This document shows, piece by piece, positions 16,277 to 25,165 of a stretch of 59,882 bases of DNA. The translations under genes were made by a program, and so were the position numbers. The notes below the pieces were generated by a model. That model was not told the origin of the DNA. It did no database searches and saw only the letters and a list, made by a program, of their open reading frames with translations. Origin of the DNA: Thermoplasmatota archaeon. GTDB lineage: Archaea; Thermoplasmatota; E2; UBA202; JdFR-43. The first letter of the stretch is position 1; each line of letters starts with the position of its first letter. The stretch spans positions 1 to 59,882 of the forward strand of contig JAPDJP010000012.1 in the NCBI GenBank assembly GCA_029259055.1. The letters run 5' to 3'.

Positions 16277-17220
16277 AAGAAATAAAGGAGGCTGTTGACA
16301 AAGCTATAGAAAATTACCTATATGAAAAAGAACCACATTTATTATATGAAGCGGTAAGGTATTTGCCATCCGCAGGCGGAAAAAGGTTGCGCCCCATTAT
16401 AGCTTGTTTGGCGTGTGAAGCGGTAGGTGGAAATTTTATAAAAGCCATTCCGTTTGCGGTTGCCTTAGAATTAATTCATACATTTACTCTTATTCATGAT
16501 GATATAATGGATAAAGATGAAGAAAGACGCGGTATGCCATCCGTTCACAAAAAATTTGGGGAAAATATTGCTATCTTGGCAGGAGATGCGCTATTTGCGA
16601 AAGCTTTTGAAACAGCCAGTTTTATTAATGATGCATCGGTTGCAAAAAGAATTTTGCATAATTTAGCGATTATGGCAAAAGAAATTTGCGAGGGGCAAGA
16701 GATGGACATTAACTTTGAAAAACTGGATTATGTTGATGAGAGACTATTTTTAGAAATGATCGAAAAAAAGACCGCAAAAATGTTTGAGCATGCATCTATG
16801 GGTGGTGCAATTATAGGAGGCGGAAATGAAGAAGAAATTTTTGCATTACAAACTTATGGAAGGAATTTAGGAATGGCTTTTCAGATTTGGGATGATTGTT
16901 TAGATGTCATTGGCAAAAATATAGGAAAGCCAGTTGGAAGTGATATAAGGGAAGGGAAAAAAACATTGCTTTATATATATGCATATATAAATTCAGAAAA
17001 TAAGGAATGGCTAAAAAATTATGGGAAAGAAAATGCTAGTGATGAAGAAGTTCAAGAAATAATAAAATTCTTTGAAGAAATAGGAGCAATAGATTATGCA
17101 AAGAAAAAGGCGAGAGAGTTTTCAAATGAGGCAATAAAAGCTTTAAATAAATTAAAAGAGAGTCAAGCAAAGAAAAAACTAATAGAGTTGGCTGAATTCG
17201 CTATTGAGAGAGAAAAATAA
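16264..17220 (+). CDS. Short-chain polyprenyl (geranylgeranyl) diphosphate synthase
   Basis: 318 residues. Condenses IPP with allylic diphosphates to make the C15/C20 precursor of archaeal ether lipids. GGKRLRP (38-44) and both Asp-rich motifs are intact: DDIMD (79-83) followed by ERRG, and DDCLD (210-214). Five residues before the first motif is Phe74, the bulky residue typical of archaeal geranylgeranyl synthases, so C20 is the likely main product. The start at 16264 overlaps fni; the family-like N-terminus (MDILKEIKEAVDKAIENYL) supports it. Confidence 0.93.
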   Translation: MDILKEIKEAVDKAIENYLYEKEPHLLYEAVRYLPSAGGKRLRPIIACLACEAVGGNFIKAIPFAVALELIHTFTLIHDDIMDKDEERRGMPSVHKKFGENIAILAGDALFAKAFETASFINDASVAKRILHNLAIMAKEICEGQEMDINFEKLDYVDERLFLEMIEKKTAKMFEHASMGGAIIGGGNEEEIFALQTYGRNLGMAFQIWDDCLDVIGKNIGKPVGSDIREGKKTLLYIYAYINSENKEWLKNYGKENASDEEVQEIIKFFEEIGAIDYAKKKAREFSNEAIKALNKLKESQAKKKLIELAEFAIEREK

Positions 17221-17222
17221 AA

Positions 17223-17231
17223 GTTTAAATG
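17223..17231 (+). promoter_or_regulatory. TATA box of gltX
   Basis: GTTTAAATG centred about 25 nt before ATG 17251, again predicting a leaderless transcript. Confidence 0.5.
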
Positions 17232-17250
17232 GCATCCTTAGATAAAACTA

Positions 17251-18936
17251 ATGATGGATATTGAATATATAGCAAAAAAACATGCATTAATTAATGCAAT
17301 AAAGTATGGAGGGAGGGCAAATTTAAAAGCAGTAATAGGTAAAGTAATGGCTGACATAAAAGGAGATGCGAAAGAAATTATTCCTATTGTTAAAAAAGTT
17401 GTTGAAGAAGTAAATAACCTATCATTGGAAGAACAGCAGAAAGAAATAGAAAGATTGGGAATAAAATTAATGGAAAAAAAGAAAGAAAAAGAAAGGAAAA
17501 AACTGCCACCTCTTCCTCATGCAAAAAAAGGAGAAGTTGTAACAAGATTTCCTCCAGAGCCAAATGGGTATTTACATATTGGACATGCAAAGGCTGCTTT
17601 TATTGATTATGAATATGCCCGTATGTATGATGGCATTTTTATTTTGCGTTTCGACGACACAAACCCAGTAAATGAAAAAAAGGAATTTTATGATGCCCAA
17701 AAAGAGGATTTAAAGTGGCTTGGAATAGAATGGGATAAAGAATATAGAACTTCGGATAATTTACCCAAGCATTATGAATTAGCGAAGCAATTGCTTGAGG
17801 AAGGTAATGCATACATATGTACTTGTAGTGAGGAAGAGATCCGGAAAAATAGGAGAGAAATGAAGGAATGTAAATGCAGAAATAATAATGAAATGGGTTG
17901 GGAAGATTTTATTAAAATGGGTGAAGGAGAGGCGGTTATGCGATTAAAAGGAAACATGTCTTCACCAAATACAGCAATGCGTGACCCTGTTTTATTTCGT
18001 ATAATTGAACATCCTCACCCAATTCATGGCAAAAGATATAGAGTATGGCCAACCTATGATTTTTATGGAGCAGTTGAAGATTCTCTATCTGGTGTAACTC
18101 ACCCCTTTAGAAGCAAAGAATATGAATTGAGAGATGAAGTCTATTTTTATTTACTTGATTTACTTGGTTTAAGAAAACCACATCTCATGGAATTTTCAAG
18201 ATTAGAAATAAGAGGAATGCCTGTTTCAAAGAGAAAAATTAAGCCACTAATAGAAGAAGGGAAAGTTATGGGATGGGACGACCCAAGATTACCCACTCTA
18301 AAAGGCTTAAGGAGGCGCGGAATATTGGCGGAGGCAATCAAAGAATTTGTCCTATCTCAGGGAATTTCCAAATCAGAAAGTGTGGTAACTTTTGAAAATT
18401 TAGAGGCTGTTAATAGAAAAATTTTGGATGCGAAAGCAAAAAGATACTTTTTTGTTGCTAATCCTGTAAAGCTAATTGTAAAAAATGCAATAGAAAAAGA
18501 AGTTGAATTAAAATACCATCCATCAGTTGATATGGGTAAAAGAAAAATAAAAGTAGGAAACGTATTTTATATTCCTAAAGATGATGCTTTAAAAATAAAG
18601 GAAGGAGAAATTTTCCGTCTTAAAGATTTATATAATGTAGAAGTTATAGAAAAGAAAGAGAAAGAAATCATATGTAAATTTGCTGGAGAAAAATTAATAC
18701 CAAATACCGAAAAAATACAGTGGGTAAGCATAAATTATATTGAAATGGATGTTATGATTCCTTCTTTGCCATTTAAAAACGGAAAATTTGATGAAAATAG
18801 CTTGAAAATTGTAAAGGGTTATGCTGAGGAAAATGTTAAAGAAGCAAAAAATGGAGAAATTGTTCAATTTGAGAGATTTGGTTTTGTAAGAATTGAGAAA
18901 AATGAAAAAATAATGGGGATATTAACCCATAAGTGA
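17251..18936 (+). CDS. gltX: Glutamyl-tRNA synthetase
   Basis: Archaeal-type GluRS, 561 residues, class I synthetase that charges tRNA-Glu and, in archaea lacking GlnRS, also tRNA-Gln before amidation. The N-terminal domain (1-95) precedes RFPPEPNGYLHIGHAKAAF with HIGH at 109-112; the KMSKS-equivalent VSKRK is at 325-329. Cysteines 190, 192, 207 and 209 (CTC...CKC) look like a zinc site. The C-terminal half is beta-barrel anticodon-binding sequence, as in GlnRS-like archaeal enzymes. Start could be either of two adjacent ATGs (17251, 17254). The 3' end overlaps the converging kinase gene by 15 nt. Confidence 0.95.
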   Translation: MMDIEYIAKKHALINAIKYGGRANLKAVIGKVMADIKGDAKEIIPIVKKVVEEVNNLSLEEQQKEIERLGIKLMEKKKEKERKKLPPLPHAKKGEVVTRFPPEPNGYLHIGHAKAAFIDYEYARMYDGIFILRFDDTNPVNEKKEFYDAQKEDLKWLGIEWDKEYRTSDNLPKHYELAKQLLEEGNAYICTCSEEEIRKNRREMKECKCRNNNEMGWEDFIKMGEGEAVMRLKGNMSSPNTAMRDPVLFRIIEHPHPIHGKRYRVWPTYDFYGAVEDSLSGVTHPFRSKEYELRDEVYFYLLDLLGLRKPHLMEFSRLEIRGMPVSKRKIKPLIEEGKVMGWDDPRLPTLKGLRRRGILAEAIKEFVLSQGISKSESVVTFENLEAVNRKILDAKAKRYFFVANPVKLIVKNAIEKEVELKYHPSVDMGKRKIKVGNVFYIPKDDALKIKEGEIFRLKDLYNVEVIEKKEKEIICKFAGEKLIPNTEKIQWVSINYIEMDVMIPSLPFKNGKFDENSLKIVKGYAEENVKEAKNGEIVQFERFGFVRIEKNEKIMGILTHK

Positions 18937-21096
18937 GCATTTCCTTAAATGTATTTCAAAAGTTGTCCCTCCATCCTCCTTAAAAATTATTTTCCCTCCA
19001 TATCCTTCAACAATTGTTTTAACTAAATGCAAGCCCAATCCACTCCCTTTACTTTCTTTTCCTTTAACACCCGGTTCAAATATTTTATTTTTAATTTCTT
19101 TTGGTATGCCTACTCCATCATCTTTAATTCTAATTACAAATTTTTCTTTTTCTTCTATTACGTCTATTTCAATATTCTTACATTTTGAATGGTAGATAGC
19201 ATTTTCAATTAGATTTGAAAAAACATTTTCTAATAATTCGTTCGCAATAACGCACCCATCCTTAATATTATACTTTATCTTTATTCCTTTCTCATAGGCA
19301 AAATGTTCATACTTTGTGATGCTTTTCATTAAAGCATCTTTTAAATCAATTTCTTTTGTTTCTATATTTTCTGCCTTCATTATTATACTAAGTTTCTGAA
19401 GCAATTGTTGAGCCTGAACAACATTTTCATATGCTTTTTCAATTAATTTCTTCTTTTCCTCCTCTGTATCTGCATATTTAATTAATTCTAAACTACTCAA
19501 AATAATTTGTATTTTATTAGTAATATCATGACGTAATAATGTATTGTACATTTCTAATTGTTTTTTTGCTTCTTTAATTGCGGTGATGTCTCTTATTATT
19601 CCTTGATAAAAGGTTTTATCTCCCTTATTTATCATTACTGTTGAAAGCAGGCAGTATAATGTTTTTCCATCTTTTCTTTTAAGTTTTACTTCATAATCTT
19701 TTACCATTCCTTTTTCTTCTATATCTTTTTTGAATTTTTCCCTATCTTCCTTCCTTTCATATAAATTTACTACATTCATATTAAGTAATTCTTCCCTACT
19801 ATATCCAAACAATCTCTCTCCAGCCTTATTTATGTCAATAAGTCTTCCATCAGGTGTAGATATGTAGATAACATCTGTTGATTCTTCGAATACACCCCTA
19901 TATCTTTTCTCAGATTCTTCCAATTTCTTTCTAGAATTCTTTATTTCTTCTATCATTCTATTAAAATCATATGATAAGTTTGCAACTTCATCTTTCCCAC
20001 TCACATCCACTTTATAATCAAAATTTCCTTTTGCAACTTCTCTTGTTGCTTTTTGAAGTTTTTCTAAAGGTTTTGTTATGTGGTCAGAAAATATTATAGA
20101 AATAATTGCTATTCCAATGGAAATAAAAATAGCAATTAAAATCATTTTATTTCTTTCTTCCTCAATGCCTTTTATAACAACACTCTCAGGTAATATAAAA
20201 ACTAAAGAACCATTTATTTCATTTAAAGGAGAAAAGAAAGCATAGTGCTTCTTTCCTGTTAAATATATCATCTTAAATCCTGTAGAACCGTTCTTAACTT
20301 CGCTTCCTATTTCTTTTAGCCCACTTATATTAAAAATATTTTCTCCTTCAAAACTTTCATTCCATTTTTTTCCAGCTGCAGTATATTCAGGATGAACCCA
20401 TATATAGCCATTCCTATTGACAAGCAATGAATAACCAGATCCTTCAAACTTTATATCTAATATATTTTTCTTAATAGTTTGCAACGGCAAATCCAATGAT
20501 AATACGCCTATTAATCCATTGTTTGAAACAGCTTTTGAAATGCTGAGTGTGATATCTCCTGTATTTACATCAATATATTCCGTCCAAACGCTTCTATTTG
20601 ATTTTATTGCTTCTACATACCATTTTCTCTCTCTATGTTCAAAATATTTTATCTCCTTCAATTTTTCTACTGTTTTTACATCACTTATAAAACAAACTCC
20701 TTTTTCTGTTCCAAAGTATGCCAAACTGACTTTTTCGTTTCTATTTACAATTCCGAGTATAACATCCATTACCATCTCAAAATTCTTCAATTCTTCAATA
20801 TGTTGTTTTCTAATTTTATTATCTGGAGAAACCCAAATATAACTCATGTTTGCTTTACTTTCCCATTTTCCCCATTCTTTTCCTATTACCTCCGCTCCTG
20901 TTTCTATTTCTTTTCTTAAAATTTCAAATTGGGTATTGTAATTTTCTGTTTTAGCCTTAACTAAATTTAAAATGCTATTTTCTGCTTTTTTCTCTAATTC
21001 AAAAGCTGTTCTTTCTATTAAAGTATAGCTTATGGTTATAAAAGGGAGCAAGGAAACAGTTAGCAATAATATTAATATCTTAAATTTTAATTTCAT
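18922..21096 (-). CDS. Membrane sensor histidine kinase (Cache-HAMP-PAS-HK)
   Basis: 724 residues. TM helix (about 7-27), large extracellular double-Cache-like sensor domain (about 30-325) with several sequons (NMS, NRS, NES, NIS, NGS), second TM helix (about 328-350), HAMP (about 350-402), PAS/PAC (about 408-520) with GRLIDINKAGERLFGYS, a phosphoacceptor helix with LLRHDITNK (His523), and a HATPase domain with ENVFSNLIENAIYHS, DDGVGIP, FEPGVKG and SGLGLHLV. No response regulator is nearby, so it is an orphan kinase here. A TATA box centred 26 nt before the ATG predicts a leaderless transcript. Confidence 0.92.
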   Translation of the reverse strand: MKLKFKILILLLTVSLLPFITISYTLIERTAFELEKKAENSILNLVKAKTENYNTQFEILRKEIETGAEVIGKEWGKWESKANMSYIWVSPDNKIRKQHIEELKNFEMVMDVILGIVNRNEKVSLAYFGTEKGVCFISDVKTVEKLKEIKYFEHRERKWYVEAIKSNRSVWTEYIDVNTGDITLSISKAVSNNGLIGVLSLDLPLQTIKKNILDIKFEGSGYSLLVNRNGYIWVHPEYTAAGKKWNESFEGENIFNISGLKEIGSEVKNGSTGFKMIYLTGKKHYAFFSPLNEINGSLVFILPESVVIKGIEEERNKMILIAIFISIGIAIISIIFSDHITKPLEKLQKATREVAKGNFDYKVDVSGKDEVANLSYDFNRMIEEIKNSRKKLEESEKRYRGVFEESTDVIYISTPDGRLIDINKAGERLFGYSREELLNMNVVNLYERKEDREKFKKDIEEKGMVKDYEVKLKRKDGKTLYCLLSTVMINKGDKTFYQGIIRDITAIKEAKKQLEMYNTLLRHDITNKIQIILSSLELIKYADTEEEKKKLIEKAYENVVQAQQLLQKLSIIMKAENIETKEIDLKDALMKSITKYEHFAYEKGIKIKYNIKDGCVIANELLENVFSNLIENAIYHSKCKNIEIDVIEEKEKFVIRIKDDGVGIPKEIKNKIFEPGVKGKESKGSGLGLHLVKTIVEGYGGKIIFKEDGGTTFEIHLRKCSLMG

Positions 21097-21117
21097 TATC
21101 CTCGAATTAAATAAAGG

Positions 21118-21127
21118 ATATATTTAA
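21118..21127 (-). promoter_or_regulatory. TATA box of the histidine kinase gene
   Basis: Minus-strand TTTAAATATATCC, centred about 26 nt before ATG 21096. The 120-nt gap to the divergent peptidase gene otherwise holds only A/T-rich simple sequence. Confidence 0.55.
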
Positions 21128-21218
21128 AATTTTGTTAAAAATTAAAAATTAAAAATGAATTTTTGTTAAATGAATACAAAACATAAAAAAATTAAAAAAT
21201 CATAAAGTAATTAGCATT

Positions 21219-24020
21219 ATGAGGGGAATAATAATTGGCTTAATTGTTTTATCGTTTGTTTTGCCATCAATGGTAATAAATGCTGATGAATCAAAAACTT
21301 TTACGATAAATGTTTCTAAGCCAAATTTTATAGATAAAGGAGAATATGTACTTATAGATATTAAGGAAGCGGATTCATGGTTAATGGAAAAAGGAAAGCC
21401 AATTATACCAACGATAACCAAAACTTTTACATTTCCTGCGGGAACTGAAATTATTGATATTATTGTAAATATAGAAAAGGAAAAATATGTTCTTTCTAAA
21501 AAAATTGCACCCTCTCCGGAGCCGATTCCGTTATCTTCTAATAAAATCCCCCAAATATTGCCAGATGAAAAAGTCTATGATAGCGATGCTCTTTATCCTT
21601 CTCAGTCATATAAAATAAGGGAGGGAATGGGTATTGAAAATGGAGAACACGTTCTTTTCCTGAATATAAAATGTTATGCACAATATTCTCCAGCAAAGAA
21701 TATAATATACATTCCAGATAGAATCGATATTAAAATAAAATATAGATTACCATCTCATCCACTTTTTACAGCCGATGAATATGACTTATTAATTATAACG
21801 GATGAAAAATTTAAAGATAAGCTTCAAAGATTAGTAGAACATAAGAATAATATAGGAATAAGAACAATACTGAAAACAACCCAAGAAATTTATAGTCAAT
21901 ACAATGGGAGAGATTCAGCAGAAGATATAAAATTATTTATCAAGGATGCTATAGAAAAATGGGGAATAAAATATGTTTTGCTTTTTGGAGGAAGAAAGGG
22001 ACAAACGCTTGATTGGTATATTCCAGAGAGAAGAAGTAATAATGAGGCGGAAAGACCAGGTAGCGATGCTTATGAAAGTGGATATGCAACCGATTTATAT
22101 TATGCAGATATATACAAGGCAAATGGAGGGTTTGAAGATTGGGATTCAAATGGAAATGGCATTTTTGCAGAATTCTCTTATTGGGGAGCAGCTCGTGATA
22201 TAATAGATTATTATCCAGATGTTTATGTTGGAAGAATCCCTGTAAGATATTCTTGGGAGGCGGATATTGTAATAAATAAAATAATTGACTATGAAAGCAA
22301 AGGAAATCCCTCGTTTAGAAGAGCATTTTTCATAAGCGGAGATACCTTCCCGCCGACGCGAGGCCCCGGCATCGCCAAAACTGGCATTTATGAAGGAGAA
22401 ATTGTAGCGGATTTGGCAGCGAGCTATCTTGAGGATGCGGGATTTAATATAGAAAAGTTATATACATCAAAAGGAACATTTACAAGTTATCAGGACGTAG
22501 TGAATTCATTTAATGCAGGGGCAGGTTTTATTTATTTTGGGGGGCATGGTAACCCAGCGGTGTGGGGTAATTTTCTCCCGGATGCAGAGTCTGAAGAAGA
22601 ATTTGTTTTAGGTTTCACTATTTTTGACATATGGAAATATGCAAATTATGATGAATTACCAGTCGTTGTTATTGGAGGCTGTCATAATGCACAATTTAAC
22701 ATTACAATGCAACATTTTGTAGAGGGAAACAAAAAAGCGATAATGTATGGAGAAGCGTATCCAACCGATGGTGCATCATGGATGTTATTAAAAGAAGGTG
22801 GTTCAATAGCATCTATTGGAAATACTGGATATGGATATGGATATATTAATACCTACTGTACAATGGGGCTCGGTGGATGGATTGAACCTCGTTTCTTCCA
22901 TGCTTATGCTGTACAAGGAAAGAAGCATTTGGGCGAGGCACATGGTCAAGCCATTACAGATTATATAAATATTATTGGTAATGTGAATGAGGATCATATT
23001 GATAGAAAAACGATAGAAGAATGGGCTTTATTAGGAGACCCCAGCTTAAAATTGGGGGGAGGCGGTATCTTAACAACAGAATATCCAAGAACAGAGTATA
23101 ACTATTGTAATGACGATGTACCAGTCTGGGAGGTTGGGATGAAATGGATGTATAAAGTAAGTAATTTTGATTTTACCCTAGATGAAGTGGAGGGTAGATA
23201 TGTTGATTTACATTTAAAAATTGGTGAATTAAATATTGAAGTTGTTGAGGCAGGTTCAGAACATTATAAGTTAGAATTTAATATACCAGATGCAGACGTA
23301 AATATCGATGTGTTTTTAGATTTTATTGGTCCCGAAATAAAGGGACATTTAATGAATATAAGTGTAGAAGGTAATATTGAAGTAAATAAAAATGATTTGG
23401 GAATAAAGAAAATAGATGCTTTAATAGAAGGGAAAGTGGATTTGGAGAGTCTACCAATAAATATATCTCTTCCTCCATTTATTAAACTTCTATTAAAATT
23501 TATTCCTATAATTATAAAAATAAATCTGCAAATTGATTTAGACAAACCATATCCAATTATAAGTTTTCCATTAAGCACAGGCAAAACATGGGGCCTCCCG
23601 CCAGTAAATGTTACGATTGATGGAACAATAGAGTCCGGATGGTTTAGATTATTAAAAATAATTAATGGAATAGCTAGAATATTTGGAATGCAATTTATCC
23701 CACCAGATATCGCTAAACTACTTCCTGTTATATCGATTCCAGAATTACTCAGTTTGTTAAACATTTCGAACGAAATAAAAATACCAAAAATTTGGGATCC
23801 TTTATACATAGATATACATATGTTCAGGTGTTCCTCAAAAGAAAAAATTAAGATAGAAGCTGGAGAATTTGAAGCATATGATATTCAGATGGTTAGAGGA
23901 ATCGGACAAATTTATTACTCTGCAGATGCTGAAAATATAATAATGGCGAGAGGGAACTTTAATGAAATAATTCCTATAATGGAAGATTTTGTTATCGAAT
24001 TAACTTCTTTCGAGAAGTAA
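21219..24020 (+). CDS. Secreted C25-family (gingipain-like) cysteine peptidase
   Basis: 933 residues with a signal peptide (about 1-23, ending NADES). A propeptide-like beta region (about 25-180) leads into a caspase/gingipain-fold peptidase (about 185-600). The catalytic pair is visible: His443 in FGGHGNPAVWG and Cys488 in VVIGGCHNAQF. A linker with EEWALLGDPSLKL ends the peptidase; the C-terminal 300 residues are beta-rich with alternating hydrophobic segments and no anchor. Family members cut after Arg or Lys in bacteria; specificity here is unknown. It is divergent from the sensor kinase, so co-regulation is possible. Confidence 0.85.
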   Translation: MRGIIIGLIVLSFVLPSMVINADESKTFTINVSKPNFIDKGEYVLIDIKEADSWLMEKGKPIIPTITKTFTFPAGTEIIDIIVNIEKEKYVLSKKIAPSPEPIPLSSNKIPQILPDEKVYDSDALYPSQSYKIREGMGIENGEHVLFLNIKCYAQYSPAKNIIYIPDRIDIKIKYRLPSHPLFTADEYDLLIITDEKFKDKLQRLVEHKNNIGIRTILKTTQEIYSQYNGRDSAEDIKLFIKDAIEKWGIKYVLLFGGRKGQTLDWYIPERRSNNEAERPGSDAYESGYATDLYYADIYKANGGFEDWDSNGNGIFAEFSYWGAARDIIDYYPDVYVGRIPVRYSWEADIVINKIIDYESKGNPSFRRAFFISGDTFPPTRGPGIAKTGIYEGEIVADLAASYLEDAGFNIEKLYTSKGTFTSYQDVVNSFNAGAGFIYFGGHGNPAVWGNFLPDAESEEEFVLGFTIFDIWKYANYDELPVVVIGGCHNAQFNITMQHFVEGNKKAIMYGEAYPTDGASWMLLKEGGSIASIGNTGYGYGYINTYCTMGLGGWIEPRFFHAYAVQGKKHLGEAHGQAITDYINIIGNVNEDHIDRKTIEEWALLGDPSLKLGGGGILTTEYPRTEYNYCNDDVPVWEVGMKWMYKVSNFDFTLDEVEGRYVDLHLKIGELNIEVVEAGSEHYKLEFNIPDADVNIDVFLDFIGPEIKGHLMNISVEGNIEVNKNDLGIKKIDALIEGKVDLESLPINISLPPFIKLLLKFIPIIIKINLQIDLDKPYPIISFPLSTGKTWGLPPVNVTIDGTIESGWFRLLKIINGIARIFGMQFIPPDIAKLLPVISIPELLSLLNISNEIKIPKIWDPLYIDIHMFRCSSKEKIKIEAGEFEAYDIQMVRGIGQIYYSADAENIIMARGNFNEIIPIMEDFVIELTSFEK

Positions 24021-24030
24021 CATAGTAAAA

Positions 24031-24039
24031 GATATATTT
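24031..24039 (+). promoter_or_regulatory. TATA box of the FBP aldolase/phosphatase gene
   Basis: GATATATTT centred about 24 nt before ATG 24059; predicts a leaderless transcript although the preceding gene ends only 38 nt upstream. Confidence 0.55.
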
Positions 24040-24058
24040 CCCCATTGCTTACAAGCTC

Positions 24059-25165
24059 ATGAAAACAACGTTTAGTATAATAAAGGCGGATGTTGGTGGT
24101 TGTCCAGGACACGCAAAAGTACATGAAAGATTGATTGAGGTTGCAGAGAATAAATTGAAGGAGGCAAAAGAAAACGGCATAATAAAAGATTTTTTTGTTA
24201 CAAATTGTGGAGATGACTTAGAGCTTATAATGACGCACGATAAAGGAGAGGATAATGAGGAAGTTCACGGTTTGGCATGGAATGTATTTAAGGAAGCAAC
24301 AGAAACAGCAAAAGAACTTGGTTTATATGGAGCGGGACAGGATTTATTAAAAGATGCCTTCTCAGGCAACATAAAAGGAATGGGTCCGGGTATTGCAGAG
24401 ATGGAGTTTACTGAGAGAAAATCGGAGCCAGTAATAGCTTTCTTAATGGACAAAACAGAGCCAGGCGCCTTTAATTTACCAATCTTTAGAATATTTGCTG
24501 ATCCATTTAATACAGCTGGCTTAGTAATAGACCCCAATTTACATTCAGGATTTGTATTTGAAATATGGGATATAAAAGAGCATAAACGCGTTTTTATGAA
24601 ATGTCCTGAAGAAATGTATGATTTACTTGCCTTAATTGGAGCAAAATCAAGGTTTGTAATAAAGAGAGTTTTTCCAAAAGAGGGAAAATTACCGTCAAAC
24701 GAGCCTGTAGCTGTTGTTTCTACAGAAAAACTATATCAAATTGCGGGGGAATATATAGGAAAGGATGATCCTGTAGCAATTGTGAGAGCTCAATCAGGAT
24801 TACCTGCTTTAGGAGAAGTATTGGAACCATTTGCATTTCCTCATCTTGTTTCAGGGTGGATGCGAGGAAGCCACAATGGCCCAATAATGCCGGTTAGTCT
24901 AAAACAAGCTAAATGCACGCGTTTTGATGGTCCTCCCCGTGTGGTGGCAATTGGATTCCAAGTTAAAAATGGCATGTTGACTGGTTATGAGGATTTGTTT
25001 GATGACCCAGCTTTTGATTATACACGCCAAAAAGCAATGGAGATAGCAGAATATATGCGCAGACATGGGCCTTTTGAACCACACCGTTTGCCATTAGAGG
25101 AAATGGAATATACAACGCTACCAAAAGTTATGGAAAAATTGAAAGAACGATTCGAAGAAGTTTAA
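24059..25165 (+). CDS. fbp: Bifunctional fructose-1,6-bisphosphate aldolase/phosphatase
   Basis: Gluconeogenic enzyme of archaea that condenses triose phosphates to FBP and then removes one phosphate in the same active site. The 368 residues fit the type V FBPase family. Seen are ADVGGCPGH at the N-terminus, NCGDDLELIMTH, GMGPGIAEMEF with metal-binding acids, the DPFNTAGLVIDP and FPHLVSGWMRGSHNGP stretches, and EYIGKDDPVAIVRAQSG with the Schiff-base Lys. It is a single gene; the 3' end overlaps the converging herA by 4 nt. Its presence supports gluconeogenic growth. Confidence 0.96.
   Translation: MKTTFSIIKADVGGCPGHAKVHERLIEVAENKLKEAKENGIIKDFFVTNCGDDLELIMTHDKGEDNEEVHGLAWNVFKEATETAKELGLYGAGQDLLKDAFSGNIKGMGPGIAEMEFTERKSEPVIAFLMDKTEPGAFNLPIFRIFADPFNTAGLVIDPNLHSGFVFEIWDIKEHKRVFMKCPEEMYDLLALIGAKSRFVIKRVFPKEGKLPSNEPVAVVSTEKLYQIAGEYIGKDDPVAIVRAQSGLPALGEVLEPFAFPHLVSGWMRGSHNGPIMPVSLKQAKCTRFDGPPRVVAIGFQVKNGMLTGYEDLFDDPAFDYTRQKAMEIAEYMRRHGPFEPHRLPLEEMEYTTLPKVMEKLKERFEEV

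Noticed and set aside
17251-18936. Glutaminyl-tRNA synthetase
   Set aside because: The GlnRS-like barrel is normal for archaeal GluRS; archaea generally make Gln-tRNA by amidation, and the zinc CxC pairs fit GluRS.
21137-21205. Short repeats of AAAAATTAAAAATT considered as a CRISPR or regulatory array
   Set aside because: Simple A/T sequence without constant unit length or unique spacers.
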